A stretch of DNA of 64,000 bases, taken from Lachnoclostridium sp. UBA903. GTDB lineage: Bacteria; Bacillota; Clostridia; Lachnospirales; Lachnospiraceae. Both the position numbers and the translations under genes were made by a program. The stretch lies in assembly GCA_002294045.1 (NCBI GenBank), contig DBEP01000114.1, forward strand, positions 31,443 to 95,442. Reading direction: 5' to 3'. The notes under the pieces were generated by a model. It was given only the letters and a program-made list of their open reading frames with translations, ran no database searches and was not told the DNA's origin. The stretch's first letter is position 1. The number at the start of each line of letters is the position of its first letter. Of this stretch, positions 17,985 to 27,522 are shown in pieces.

Positions 17985-18040
17985 AAAGCCTGATGAAATC
18001 GACATCTGCCGTGTCGGTTCTGTCAGGCTTTATATTTTTC
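17985..18040 (+). terminator. Intrinsic terminator, plus strand
   Basis: AAAGCCTGA (17985-17993) pairs perfectly with TCAGGCTTT (18023-18031), with an inner CGACA/TGTCG stem. The hairpin is followed by ATATTTTTC. It belongs to no visible upstream plus-strand gene, so it may be a leader terminator or part of a mobile-element scar. Confidence 0.6.
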
Positions 18041-18059
18041 TTCGAAAGGAGGTGTGAAC

Positions 18060-18095
18060 ATGGTTTTCAGCTTTTGGAGCGAAGCGACTTCCTAA
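18060..18095 (+). CDS. Possible 11-codon leader peptide ORF
   Basis: The ORF MVFSFWSEATS follows an excellent ribosome binding site (AAAGGAGGTG at 18045-18054) directly after the terminator hairpin. The strong site before so short a frame suggests a leader peptide or the truncated start of a lost gene. No function is assigned. Confidence 0.3.
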   Translation: MVFSFWSEATS

Positions 18096-18265
18096 AGAAA
18101 AGTCAATATAGTATAAAAACAGCTATTTTTAACCGAATATTATGTAATTTTACCATATTTATTGACGGTAACATTGGTTTATCTTATAATTTACCCATAA
18201 TTTAAAGGTTTTCTTGTTTTTAGCAATGGATAAATACAGGAAAAGAAAAAAAGAGGTAAAAAATC

Positions 18266-20377
18266 ATGTCAATAAATCGGTTTCAGTTAGTTTCCAGGCA
18301 TAATCCGGTTTTGGAAGGGATTGATTTGGATTCGCCCCTTTCGGTGGGAAACGGGGAATTTGCGTTTACGGCCGACGTAACGGGGCTGCAGACCTTATAT
18401 GAGGAATATAAAGAAAACCATGTTCCCTTATGTACCATGGGCCAGTGGGGATGGCATACTACACCGGTAAGCAGGCAAATACCTGCGGGGACGGAAGATG
18501 CGGACAGTAAAATATCCGGGAGAGCCGCCGCGGAAAGGTATTCCTATCGAATGGATGACCTGGTAATGACGGATTATGATTTTGCAGGACGTACGGTATC
18601 CTATGCGGTCCAAAAGAAGCCGGGCAATGAGGAAGTGTATGACTGGCTCAGGCAGAATCCCCACCGGCTGAATCTGGGCAGGCTGGGTTTTCTTTATGAG
18701 AACAGGGAGATTAAGGCATGTGAACTGTCGGATATCCGGCAGGAGTTAAAATTATATGAGGGTATTATGGAAAGCAGGTTCCGGCTCCATGGAAAGCAAT
18801 GCACGGTCCGGACAGCCTGCCACGGAAGTAACTGCACTCTTGGAGTTTCGGTGGAATCGGAAGCCCTGGCAGATAAAAGTCTTAAGGTCCGCCTGGTATT
18901 TCCTTATGGCTCACCGGATATTACCGCATCGGACTTTGGCAGTCCTGGCCGGCATGACAGCAGCGTTATAAAACAGAATGCCAATACCCTTGTTATACAG
19001 AGGGAACTGGATCTGGACGGCTACTATGTAACTATAAACAGTGAGGAAGAAATACATGTTTTGCAGGATAAGCCTCATGAATTTATCTTTTCCGCCTCCG
19101 GAGGCCGTATAGCATTTGCCCTGGCCTTCTCAAAAGAAGCACCCCGGGTTACGGATAAGCCGGAAGCGGTTTTTGACAGCAGCCGGACAACCTGGAGAAA
19201 TTTCTGGGAAACCGGCGGAATGGTTGACCTGCACAAGTCCGGGGACCCCCGGGCAATGGAACTGGAACGCAGAATTGTATTATCCCAATATTTATCGGCC
19301 ATACAGTCCTGCGGCTCCATGCCGCCCCAGGAAACCGGGCTGACCTGTAACAGCTGGTACGGCAAGTTCCATCTGGAAATGCATTTATGGCATTGCGGAT
19401 ATCTGCCCTTGTGGAACCGTACGGAATTGTTGGAACGAAGTCTTTCCTGGTACCGGAAGAACCTGGGTGCCGCCAGGGCTAATGCCGCAAGAAACGGATA
19501 TGCGGGAGCCAGATGGCCTAAAATGGTTGCCTTTGATGCCGTCGATAGTCCGTCCCCCATTGCCACCCTGTTAATATGGCAGCAGCCCCATATTATCTAC
19601 ATGCTGGAATTGGCTTACGTAAGTAAAAAGGATAAGGCTTTCTTAGAGGAGTACTGGGAAGTTATAAAGGAAACGGCGGATTTTATGGCCGATTATGCCG
19701 TATGGAATCCGGTGACCGGAAAATATGATTTGCGTTCCCCGGTTATCCCGGCCCAGGAAGAGCACGCCCCCGAGAATACGGTAAATCCTGCCTTTGAGGT
19801 AGAGTATTGGAGCTTTGCCCTTAAGATAGCCGTCCGTATGGCTGAACACCTCGGAATGGAGGCGGAAAAGTGGGCCCGGGTAGCGGAGAATATGGCGGAA
19901 CTTCCGGTAAAGGACGGACTTTATCTTGCTCATGACAACTGTCCGGACACCTTTGAAAACTATAACAGGGACCATCCTTCCATGCTGGGAGCTTTCGGAC
20001 TTATTGCAAGTGACAGGATTTCAAAGGAATATATGAAGAACACGTTGGATAAAGTACTGGAATGCTGGGACTTCTCCACCATGTGGGGCTGGGATTTCGC
20101 TATGATGGCCATGACGGCCGTACGTTTGGGAGATGCGGATACGGCATTGAATCTACTGCTTTGTGATACGCCGAAAAACTGCTATGTTGCAAGCGGCAAT
20201 AATTTTCAGAAGCTCCGTGCGGATTTGCCCTTATATCTGCCCGGAAACGGCTCCCTTCTTCTGGCAATTCCCATTATGACGGCCGGATATGCGGGCTGTA
20301 AAGAAGAACTGCCGGGATTTCCCAAGGATGGAATGTGGACGGTGGAATATGAATCCATTTCTCCGCTCCCGTATTAG
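18266..20377 (+). CDS. Six-hairpin glycosidase family protein (uncharacterised, cytoplasmic)
   Basis: The 703-aa protein has no signal peptide. It opens with NRFQLVSRHNPVLEG and SPLSVGNGEFAFTADVTGLQTL, a beta-rich N-terminal domain as in GH65/GH95-like enzymes. Aromatic-rich helices then form an (alpha/alpha)6 barrel: FHLEMHLWHCGYLPLWNR and GARWPKM lie in the middle, and FSTMWGWDFAMMAMTAVRLG near the end. The exact GH family is not certain. It opens a locus with an SGNH esterase, a sugar ABC transporter, GH43 and GH4. That context suggests processing of an imported hemicellulose or pectin oligosaccharide. The stop codon TAG is part of a repeat-like sequence, TAGAGCGTGTTTTAAA. Confidence 0.65.
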   Translation: MSINRFQLVSRHNPVLEGIDLDSPLSVGNGEFAFTADVTGLQTLYEEYKENHVPLCTMGQWGWHTTPVSRQIPAGTEDADSKISGRAAAERYSYRMDDLVMTDYDFAGRTVSYAVQKKPGNEEVYDWLRQNPHRLNLGRLGFLYENREIKACELSDIRQELKLYEGIMESRFRLHGKQCTVRTACHGSNCTLGVSVESEALADKSLKVRLVFPYGSPDITASDFGSPGRHDSSVIKQNANTLVIQRELDLDGYYVTINSEEEIHVLQDKPHEFIFSASGGRIAFALAFSKEAPRVTDKPEAVFDSSRTTWRNFWETGGMVDLHKSGDPRAMELERRIVLSQYLSAIQSCGSMPPQETGLTCNSWYGKFHLEMHLWHCGYLPLWNRTELLERSLSWYRKNLGAARANAARNGYAGARWPKMVAFDAVDSPSPIATLLIWQQPHIIYMLELAYVSKKDKAFLEEYWEVIKETADFMADYAVWNPVTGKYDLRSPVIPAQEEHAPENTVNPAFEVEYWSFALKIAVRMAEHLGMEAEKWARVAENMAELPVKDGLYLAHDNCPDTFENYNRDHPSMLGAFGLIASDRISKEYMKNTLDKVLECWDFSTMWGWDFAMMAMTAVRLGDADTALNLLLCDTPKNCYVASGNNFQKLRADLPLYLPGNGSLLLAIPIMTAGYAGCKEELPGFPKDGMWTVEYESISPLPY

Positions 20378-20392
20378 AGCGTGTTTTAAATA
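20375..20392 (+). repeat. Family A repeat terminus overlapping a stop codon
   Basis: TAGAGCGTGTTTTAAATA resembles the family A terminus TAGAGTGTGTTTGAAAAA. Its first three bases are the stop codon of the glycosidase gene. A shorter similar sequence, TAGAGCGTGT, starts at the stop codon of the next gene (22305). Only one end is present at each place. Confidence 0.4.
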
Positions 20393-20426
20393 TCAAGCGA
20401 GGGGTCCGGAAAGGAGTTTATCTGGC

Positions 20427-22307
20427 ATGATAAAAGAATATGATATTAAACTGCCATACCTAACCAGTGACGGTATGATTTTGCAAAGGGACAGACAGGT
20501 TAAAATCTGGGGAGAGGCAGCACCGGTACAGAAGCTGGTGCTGACATTATGCGGCAGCCGGTATACCGCCGAAACAGGTAAGGACGGGAAGTGGGAAATC
20601 CTGTTGAACGCTATGCCTGCCGGCGGCCCGTATGAAATGGCAATAGAATGTAAAAACAAAAAGACTGTTATCAGGGATGTATTAATCGGGGAAGTCTGGG
20701 TATTGGGCGGCCAGTCCAACATGGAAATGCCCCTGGAAAGAGCGTCAGACTTATTCGAGGATGAGATTGCATCGGCAGATTATCCTTATATCCGGAAGTT
20801 TGCCGTACCAGAAGCCTATGACTTTAATGGCCCCAGGGAGGAACTTTCCGGAGGAAGCTGGATTCCGGCAACACCGGAATCGGTTCTTGATTACAGCGCG
20901 GCGGGATATTTTTTTGCCAGGGAACTGTATGATAAATACAAAATACCAATCGGATTGATTCACACTGCCGTCGGAGGCACACCTGCCGAAGCGTGGTTAA
21001 GGGAAGATTCCCTGATTAACTTCAAACGTTTCAGGCATATATTATCCCGGTGCAAAGAGGAGGGTTATATTAAGCGGACTAAGGAAAGTGAGGAAGCATG
21101 CATAAAGGAGTGGCATAATAAGCTGGATGAGACGGATGAAGGCTTTCTTGAACATACGCCATGGTATGAGGGCGGCTGCGATGACTCCGGCTGGCGGGAA
21201 ATGGAGCTGCCGGGAAGCTTTCAGGGTACTGAACTGGAGGAATTAAAAGGAGCGGTCTGGTTCAGAAAGGAGATTTTTATACCGGAGGGCATGCGGGCAG
21301 ATAAAGCGAAACTTGTACTGGGCACGATTATTAACGGTGATGATACCTACGTTAACGGAATAAAAATCGGCAGCAATGACTCCCTTTTTGCCCGGCGAAG
21401 GTATGAAATACCAAAAGGGCTGTTAAAACCGGGAAAGAATCTTTTAGCTGTCCGGGTAATAATTACAAGGCATATGGGCGCCTTTGTGACGGATATGCCT
21501 TATTATCTGGATATGTACGGCAGTCGGATACCGTTAAGCGGAACCTGGAAATACCGTATCGGGGCAAAAACCGGTCCCTTGCCCCCGGCCACAACTTTTT
21601 CATTTAAACCGACAGGGGTATATAACGGCATGATTTATCCTTTGAGGAAATACGTCATCCGCGGTGTACTCTGGTATCAGGGAGAATCCAACACCGAATA
21701 TACTGAGGATTACCGGGAATTATTTGAGACGGTGATTAAGGATTGGAGAAATACCTGGGATTGCGGGGATTTTCCTTTCCTATATGTACAGCTGGCTAAT
21801 TATTGTCCCTTCCGGCTGGAACCATCAGTCAGCCGGTGGGCCCAGGTCAGAGAAGCCCAGAGAAAGGTGCTGGAAACAGCCGGGACCGGTATGGCGGTTA
21901 CTTATGATGCGGGAGAATATAACGATATTCATCCGCGGGATAAGAAGACGGTCGGAAACCGGCTGGCTCTGTTAGCCATGAATCTGGTTTACGGAGAAGA
22001 TGTGGTATGCAGCGGCCCTGTTTTTCATCATAAGGAAATAGAAGGCAATAAAATCAGACTGTATTTTACCCATACCGGAAGCGGGCTTATAGTAAAGGGA
22101 GAACGCTTAAAATCCTTTACGGTCTGCGGGGAAGACGGCAGGTTTACCCATGCGGAGGCAATCATAGACAAAGATACGGTACTGGTTTCCGGCAAAGATA
22201 TAAAAGAACCGGTTCATGTACGGTATGCCTGGGCTGATAATCCGGAGGATGCAAATTTATATAACGGGGAAGGGCTTCCGGCACCGCCTTTTACAACTAA
22301 CGATTAG
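20427..22307 (+). CDS. SGNH-hydrolase carbohydrate O-acetylesterase (sialate O-acetylesterase family)
   Basis: The 626-aa protein has the family block I GGQSNMEMPLE with the nucleophile Ser, the block VLWYQGESN, and the C-terminal catalytic pair in NDIHPRDK. A sugar-binding-like beta domain is inserted at about residues 240-375 (WFRKEIFIPEG, YVNGIKIG). No signal peptide is visible, so it should act in the cytoplasm on imported acetylated oligosaccharides. The start at 20427 has AAGGAG upstream; the frame is open further back but overlaps the previous gene. In this locus, acetylated xylan or pectin fragments are the likely substrates. Confidence 0.82.
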   Translation: MIKEYDIKLPYLTSDGMILQRDRQVKIWGEAAPVQKLVLTLCGSRYTAETGKDGKWEILLNAMPAGGPYEMAIECKNKKTVIRDVLIGEVWVLGGQSNMEMPLERASDLFEDEIASADYPYIRKFAVPEAYDFNGPREELSGGSWIPATPESVLDYSAAGYFFARELYDKYKIPIGLIHTAVGGTPAEAWLREDSLINFKRFRHILSRCKEEGYIKRTKESEEACIKEWHNKLDETDEGFLEHTPWYEGGCDDSGWREMELPGSFQGTELEELKGAVWFRKEIFIPEGMRADKAKLVLGTIINGDDTYVNGIKIGSNDSLFARRRYEIPKGLLKPGKNLLAVRVIITRHMGAFVTDMPYYLDMYGSRIPLSGTWKYRIGAKTGPLPPATTFSFKPTGVYNGMIYPLRKYVIRGVLWYQGESNTEYTEDYRELFETVIKDWRNTWDCGDFPFLYVQLANYCPFRLEPSVSRWAQVREAQRKVLETAGTGMAVTYDAGEYNDIHPRDKKTVGNRLALLAMNLVYGEDVVCSGPVFHHKEIEGNKIRLYFTHTGSGLIVKGERLKSFTVCGEDGRFTHAEAIIDKDTVLVSGKDIKEPVHVRYAWADNPEDANLYNGEGLPAPPFTTND

Positions 22308-22476
22308 AGCGTGTCCGGGTTTTAGCAGAGAGCAGATACCTTTAAAATCCAATGCTATAAATTGTACAAAAAAGCATAAATATCCATACCATTTTTGTTG
22401 TATATTTGAAACCGGACTACCCGTATCTTTTAGATAATATAATTTGATTTACGGAGAATTTTGCCAATGATAAGTA

Positions 22477-22491
22477 AATATAGTTGTAAAA
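22477..22491 (+). promoter_or_regulatory. Shared motif upstream of the second sugar ABC operon
   Basis: AATATAGTTGTAAAA is identical over 15 bases to a site at 28497-28511 next to the AraC gene. It lies about 45 bp before the -35 box of the operon promoter. This is a candidate activator site. Confidence 0.5.
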
Positions 22492-22533
22492 ATTAATATA
22501 TTCAAAATTTTTTATTCAAATAATCGTTATATA

Positions 22534-22562
22534 TTGACTATATTTGATATTGGTTGTATTGT
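22534..22562 (+). promoter_or_regulatory. Promoter of the second sugar ABC operon
   Basis: TTGACT (22534-22539) and TATTGT (22557-22562) are spaced by 17 bases and lie about 40 bp before the binding-protein start. The -10 box is weak, consistent with a need for activation. Confidence 0.5.
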
Positions 22563-22604
22563 TTTATTGTAATGTTATATAAAAATTATGAGGAGGCATT
22601 TTTT

Positions 22605-23939
22605 ATGAAACTTAAAAGAGCATTAGTTTTATTTTTGGCTATTTTGACTACTATATCATTCGTTGCATGTCAGGGGAAAAAAACGGAAACAGGTGCCGGT
22701 ACGGATCAGACAGGCAGCAGTAACGGTTCTGAAACGGATTACGAAGGGGAGCAGATTGTTCTGCGTATGGCCTGGTGGGGTTCCCAAGCCCGTCATGATA
22801 AGACAATCGAAGTGATTGAAATGTATGAGAAACAGCATCCCAACGTAAACATTGAATATGAATTTTATGACTATGACGGTTATTTTACAAAGATTAATAC
22901 CCTGGTAGCTTCGGATAATGTATGGGACATGTTCCAGTTAGGCGGCAATTTTCCTGCTTACCTTAGTAAAATAGTTCCTTTGGATGACTACGTAGCATCA
23001 GGAATTATTGATACTTCCAATACAACCGACGCATTCTTAAAAACGACCCAGTATGAGGGCCAGCAGATTGGTATTTCCAACGGTGTTAATACTTACGGTG
23101 TTGCTTACGATCCTGCAATGTTTGCACAGGCAGGAGTTCCGGAACCTGCTGAAAACTGGACCTGGGATGATTATGCAAAGGCAAGTAATACAATACATGA
23201 AAAATTGGGAATTTACGGAAGTTCTAAGTTCGACGATTTTGCAGCCGCCTGCGGTTCAGGAATTCCTCAGTCCGATATTAATTTGAATTTCTATGCAATA
23301 ACCAATGACGGACTTGGTTTTGAGGATTACAGTTTACTGGTCGACTATATCCAGATGAGGGCGGACCTTACTAAATCAGGTGCATATCCGGACCCCGGTG
23401 CAATTTCAGAAATCAAGGATATTGAAGGCGACTATCTGGTAACCGGTGAAGCAGCCATGACCTGGGTTGCAAGCAACCAATTTGTCACATTGTCCCAGGC
23501 AGCGGGCAGAGAATTAAAACTGGTTCCCATTCCAAGAAAGACAGCGGACGGTCCTGCAGGTGCGGCAATTCAGTCCTCACAGATGTTCTGTGTGTCCAAG
23601 GACTCCCAATATCCGGAAGAAGCTGCTAAGTTTTTAAATTATTTCTGGACGGATGAAGAAGCCAATAAGATATTAGCCGGTGAACGCGGTATGTCTATTT
23701 TCTCCAATGTAACGGAAGTTCAGGCTCCGGATTTATCACCGGAACAGGTTGTTGCCAATGACTTTGTTAACCTGGTCGGCAGTTTTGAGGTAGGTGAAAC
23801 CAATCCGGTCAGCCCGGAACCTTATCAGGCAATTACCGATTACTTTAACCTGATTATACAGAAGGTTATTTACGGTGAGTTTAAGGCTGATGAAGGAGCG
23901 AAAGGCTTTTATGAATTTGCCCAATCCCAATTTAAATAA
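22605..23939 (+). CDS. Sugar ABC transporter substrate-binding lipoprotein (CUT1)
   Basis: The 444-aa family 1 binding protein has a lipoprotein signal peptide ending FVAC, giving Cys22, then a Gly/Ser/Thr linker and the binding fold (LRMAWWGSQARHDKTIEVIE). AGGAGG at 22591-22596 supports the ATG at 22605, not earlier in-frame codons. It delivers a sugar or oligosaccharide to the two permeases encoded next. A strong hairpin follows the stop codon. The ligand is probably a plant cell-wall oligosaccharide, judged from the GH43, GH4 and esterase neighbours. Confidence 0.92.
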   Translation: MKLKRALVLFLAILTTISFVACQGKKTETGAGTDQTGSSNGSETDYEGEQIVLRMAWWGSQARHDKTIEVIEMYEKQHPNVNIEYEFYDYDGYFTKINTLVASDNVWDMFQLGGNFPAYLSKIVPLDDYVASGIIDTSNTTDAFLKTTQYEGQQIGISNGVNTYGVAYDPAMFAQAGVPEPAENWTWDDYAKASNTIHEKLGIYGSSKFDDFAAACGSGIPQSDINLNFYAITNDGLGFEDYSLLVDYIQMRADLTKSGAYPDPGAISEIKDIEGDYLVTGEAAMTWVASNQFVTLSQAAGRELKLVPIPRKTADGPAGAAIQSSQMFCVSKDSQYPEEAAKFLNYFWTDEEANKILAGERGMSIFSNVTEVQAPDLSPEQVVANDFVNLVGSFEVGETNPVSPEPYQAITDYFNLIIQKVIYGEFKADEGAKGFYEFAQSQFK

Positions 23940-23956
23940 ATCCATGTAATGAATTT

Positions 23957-24006
23957 GAATTAGAACTCTTTACCATGATGTAGAACAGTGTAAAGAGTTC
24001 TAATTC
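23957..24006 (+). promoter_or_regulatory. Intercistronic stem-loop after the binding-protein gene
   Basis: A perfect 17-bp inverted repeat (23957-23973 and 23990-24006) has a 16-base loop. No T-run follows. It occupies the same position as the hairpin at 4200-4232 in the other sugar operon and probably protects the binding-protein mRNA or lowers permease expression. Confidence 0.7.
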
Positions 24007-24046
24007 GGTAAGTGTTATCTTTTAAGCGGAATAAGGAGGCTCCTGA

Positions 24047-24955
24047 ATGAAAAGAAATACTAAAAGCGCTGCAAGAAAGTTTATATATAAAGAGAGTACG
24101 GTGGGATATGTTTTTGCTTTGCCGTTTATTATAGGGTTTTTAGGATTTACCCTCGTACCCATTGCATCTTCCCTGTACTATTCTTTTACCAATTATAATT
24201 TGATTAAAAAAGAATCCTGGATCGGCATCAGCAACTACATACGTCTGTTTCAGGATGAACGATTCTGGATGTCTCTTAAGGTAACTATGAAATATGTTCT
24301 GATTTCAGTTCCGTCAAAACTGTGTTTTGCGCTATTGGTTGCAATGTTATTAACACGTGCAACGAAATTGACAGGTCTTTACCGCTCCTTATTTTATGTT
24401 CCTTCTTTAATCGGCGGCAGTATTGCGGTTGCTTTGGTATGGAAAGAATTATTTTCAAGGAACGGTTTGATTAACCAGATGCTTGGTATTATGAACCTTA
24501 AGCCGGTTTCCTGGTTCGGTGATCCAAAGATGGCCATGATACCCTTAATACTTATGACGGTCTGGCAGTTTGGCTCCAGTATGATTATATTTGCGGCAGG
24601 ATTAAAGGAAATCCCGGTTACCTATTATGAAGCTGCAAAAATTGACGGTGCAAACCGTTTCAGAGCCTTCCTGCATATTACACTGCCGGGATTGTCCCCG
24701 GTTATTCTTTATAATTTGATTATGCAGACGATTTCGGCTTTTATGTCGTTTACACAGGCTTTTGTTATTACAAAGGGCGGTCCGAACGATGCAACTAATT
24801 TCTATGCGCTATATATGTATGACCATGCTTTTAAATATTATGACATGGGTTATGCCAGCGCAATGTCATGGGTTATGCTGGTAATTATGAGTCTGATTAC
24901 CCTGGTGATATTTAAAACTTCAAAACGCTGGGTATTCAGTGAAGCAGGAAATTAA
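24047..24955 (+). CDS. Sugar ABC transporter permease, first subunit
   Basis: The 302-aa protein has six predicted membrane helices and the EAA loop TYYEAAKIDGANRFRAFLHITLP. AAGGAGG precedes the ATG. It forms the membrane channel with the product of the next gene, 15 bp downstream. No ATPase is encoded here, so a shared one is expected. It is a distant paralogue of the permease at 4254-5123. Confidence 0.92.
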   Translation: MKRNTKSAARKFIYKESTVGYVFALPFIIGFLGFTLVPIASSLYYSFTNYNLIKKESWIGISNYIRLFQDERFWMSLKVTMKYVLISVPSKLCFALLVAMLLTRATKLTGLYRSLFYVPSLIGGSIAVALVWKELFSRNGLINQMLGIMNLKPVSWFGDPKMAMIPLILMTVWQFGSSMIIFAAGLKEIPVTYYEAAKIDGANRFRAFLHITLPGLSPVILYNLIMQTISAFMSFTQAFVITKGGPNDATNFYALYMYDHAFKYYDMGYASAMSWVMLVIMSLITLVIFKTSKRWVFSEAGN

Positions 24956-24970
24956 CGGGAGGATAAAGCA

Positions 24971-25819
24971 ATGAATTCGAGACATAAGAAAATACGGAAT
25001 AAATATATCTATCACATCATAGTTCTTATAACAGGGTTCATTATGATTTATCCGGTTTTGTGGATGATCAGCGGATCTTTGAAGAACAATACGGAAATAC
25101 TCAACGGCTCCCTTAATTTAATTCCGCCTGCCTGGAGATGGGATAATTTCGTAAGAGGCTGGAAGGGATTCGGAGGAACCAGCTTCCGGACCTTTTTTAC
25201 CAATTCTTTTATAATAGCGGGAATATCCACGGCGGCTACCGTAATAAGCTCCGCCTGTATCGCCTATTCCTTCTCCAGGCTCAGATATCCGGGAAGAAAA
25301 GTGCTGTTTACCCTTATGATAATGACATTGCTGCTGCCCGGGCAGGTGCTCCTGATTCCTCAGTACGTTATGTATAATTCCATGGGACTGGTTCCTTCCA
25401 TTATCCCGCTGGTACTGCCGCACTTTTTAGGCCAGGCATTTTTTATTTATCAGATGATGCAGTTTATGGCGGGAATTCCAAGAGAACTGGATGAGGCCGC
25501 ATTTGTGGACGGCTGCAGCAAATACGGAATATTCTCACATATAATTCTGCCTTTATTAAAACCGGCCGTTATTACGACCGTTATCATTCAGTTTTACTGG
25601 AAATGGGATGATTTCCAGGGACCGCTGGTATATTTAAGCAAACCCCAGTCCTATACCGTATCCATAGCCCTGAAGCTTTTTGCGGACTCTTCTTCCAGAA
25701 CGGATTATGGTGCCATGTTTGCCATGTCAACACTGTCTTTAATGCCGGTATTTCTGATTTTCCTGTTTTTTAACCGGTATCTGACGGAGGGTATCAGCAC
25801 CAGCGGCCTGAAAGGGTAA
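24971..25819 (+). CDS. Sugar ABC transporter permease, second subunit
   Basis: The 282-aa MalG-type permease has about six helices, the EAA loop ELDEAAFVDGCSKYGIFSHI and the C-terminal GISTSGLKG typical of the family. It is co-transcribed with the first permease and followed after 64 bp by the GH43 gene. Together they import a saccharide that cytoplasmic enzymes of the locus then degrade. Confidence 0.92.
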   Translation: MNSRHKKIRNKYIYHIIVLITGFIMIYPVLWMISGSLKNNTEILNGSLNLIPPAWRWDNFVRGWKGFGGTSFRTFFTNSFIIAGISTAATVISSACIAYSFSRLRYPGRKVLFTLMIMTLLLPGQVLLIPQYVMYNSMGLVPSIIPLVLPHFLGQAFFIYQMMQFMAGIPRELDEAAFVDGCSKYGIFSHIILPLLKPAVITTVIIQFYWKWDDFQGPLVYLSKPQSYTVSIALKLFADSSSRTDYGAMFAMSTLSLMPVFLIFLFFNRYLTEGISTSGLKG

Positions 25820-25883
25820 TGGGGAGTACGGCCAAGTGTGAAACCAAAGCTTCATTAATTATTTGTGCGGGAGGTGAAAAACT

Positions 25884-27446
25884 ATGATTCAGAACCCTGT
25901 TTTAAGAGGATTTTGCCCGGACCCCAGTATTATAAGGGTAGGTGAAGATTATTATATTGCCACCTCAACCTTTGAATGGTGGCCCGGTGTCAAATTATTT
26001 CATTCCAGAGATTTAAAGCATTGGGAACAGCTGCCCTCACCCTTGAACCGGATGAGTCAGCTAAACATGACGGGAAATCCCCCGTCAGGCGGAATATGGG
26101 CACCGTGTCTTAGTTATGACGATGGTGTTTTTTATCTGGTTTATACCGATGTCAAGACAAAAAAGGGACGTTATTACAACAATCATAATTATATTGTGCA
26201 GACGGAGGATATCCGGGGGGATTGGTCTGAACCGGCTTATTTAAACAGCACCGGGTTCGATCCGTCTCTGTTCCATGACAGGGACGGGAAGAAATATCTG
26301 GTTAATATGAGAAACGGATTCAAAGGAATATTACTTCAGGAATATGATCCGGTAAACTGGAAGCTTACAGGGGAAATTAAGAATATTTTTCCGGGTACCG
26401 AAGCCGGATTTACGGAAGGTCCCCATCTATACCGTGTGGGCGGCTGGTATTATCTGATTGCGGCAGAAGGCGGAACCGGATATGGGCACTGTGTTACCCA
26501 GGCAAGAGCCGGATGTATCTGGGGACCTTATGAAACGGACCCCCAAAATCCCATGCTCACATCAAAAAGTGAGGATGAAGGGAGACTTAAGAAATGCGGA
26601 CATGCCGACTTTACCGATACGCCCTCCGGGGAATGGTATATGGTCCATCTCTGTGCAAGGCCTCCAAGAGGAAGCAGTTCTTGTCTTTTGGGAAGAGAGA
26701 CGGCAATCCAGAAGGTTTGCTGGAGTGAAGACGGCTGGTTAAGGCTTGCCCACGGCGGCAGCCGGGGGGCGGAATATGTGGAGGAACCTGCCGGTATGAA
26801 AGAATATCCTTATCCTTCCAGACCGGTCAGGGATGATTTTAATGACGGGGAGCTTGATGCAGTCTACGTATCGCCAAGAATACCGCTGGGTAATAAGGCA
26901 AGCCTAAAGGAAAGAAAGGGGTATCTGCGACTTTATGGACAGGAATCCTTAAATTCCCTTCACAGGGTTACTCTGGTTGCCGTAAGCCAGAGTGAATACC
27001 AGGTACGGACAGAGACAGCCATGGACTTTAAGCCGTCCCATCCGGAGCAGCTGGCCGGACTGGCATATTTTTATGATGCGATGAATTTTTATATTCTAGG
27101 TAAGACAGCGGAGGAAACAGGGCAGGAGGTATTAGTACTGCTAAAAAGCGACGGAGGCGTTATTACCGACGAAATAAATCCCATACCCCTTAAACCGGGC
27201 GGCACATTATATCTTAGAATACAGACGGATGAGCGGGGAGAAAAAGTTTCTTTCTCCTACTCCCAGGATTTAATAAGCTGGGAAGCGGTTCCGGGGGATT
27301 TTTCTACGGAGATTCTCACCGATGAGCATTGCCGCGGTTTTACCGGTGCACACTTTGGAATGTATTGCCATGACATGACCGGCGGAGGATGTCATGCGGA
27401 TTTTGATTATTTTCTATATGAGAATATAAATACCTTGGAACAATAA
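25884..27446 (+). CDS. Glycoside hydrolase family 43 protein, beta-xylosidase-like
   Basis: The 520-aa protein has a five-bladed GH43 propeller followed by a C-terminal beta-sandwich (about residues 310-515, DDFNDGELD to HADFDYF). Catalytic residues are visible: base Asp13 in CPDPSI, modulator Asp126 in GFDPSLF and acid Glu178 in TEGPHLY. STFEWWPGV is typical of XynB-like GH43 with a xylosidase C-terminal domain. No signal peptide, so it acts on imported xylo- or arabino-oligosaccharides. GGGAGG precedes the ATG. It is probably the last gene of the ABC operon. Confidence 0.9.
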   Translation: MIQNPVLRGFCPDPSIIRVGEDYYIATSTFEWWPGVKLFHSRDLKHWEQLPSPLNRMSQLNMTGNPPSGGIWAPCLSYDDGVFYLVYTDVKTKKGRYYNNHNYIVQTEDIRGDWSEPAYLNSTGFDPSLFHDRDGKKYLVNMRNGFKGILLQEYDPVNWKLTGEIKNIFPGTEAGFTEGPHLYRVGGWYYLIAAEGGTGYGHCVTQARAGCIWGPYETDPQNPMLTSKSEDEGRLKKCGHADFTDTPSGEWYMVHLCARPPRGSSSCLLGRETAIQKVCWSEDGWLRLAHGGSRGAEYVEEPAGMKEYPYPSRPVRDDFNDGELDAVYVSPRIPLGNKASLKERKGYLRLYGQESLNSLHRVTLVAVSQSEYQVRTETAMDFKPSHPEQLAGLAYFYDAMNFYILGKTAEETGQEVLVLLKSDGGVITDEINPIPLKPGGTLYLRIQTDERGEKVSFSYSQDLISWEAVPGDFSTEILTDEHCRGFTGAHFGMYCHDMTGGGCHADFDYFLYENINTLEQ

Positions 27447-27522
27447 AAAGCAGGGACGGGGAATGGAGTAGACGTACTGCTGCAAAACAGCTTAATTTAC
27501 TCTATAAAAAGGCTTACTGAAG

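Larger units (their letters stand above)
17789..18265. other. Intergenic region at the edge of the GC-richer block
   Basis: It contains, in order, a short AT-rich stretch, an unassigned GC-rich stretch, an intrinsic terminator (17985-18040), an 11-codon ORF with a strong ribosome binding site, and AT-rich promoter-like sequence before the glycosidase gene. The motif AGTCAATATAGTATAAAAA at about 18101-18119 resembles sites upstream of two other genes of the polysaccharide locus. No longer gene was seen. Confidence 0.5.
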
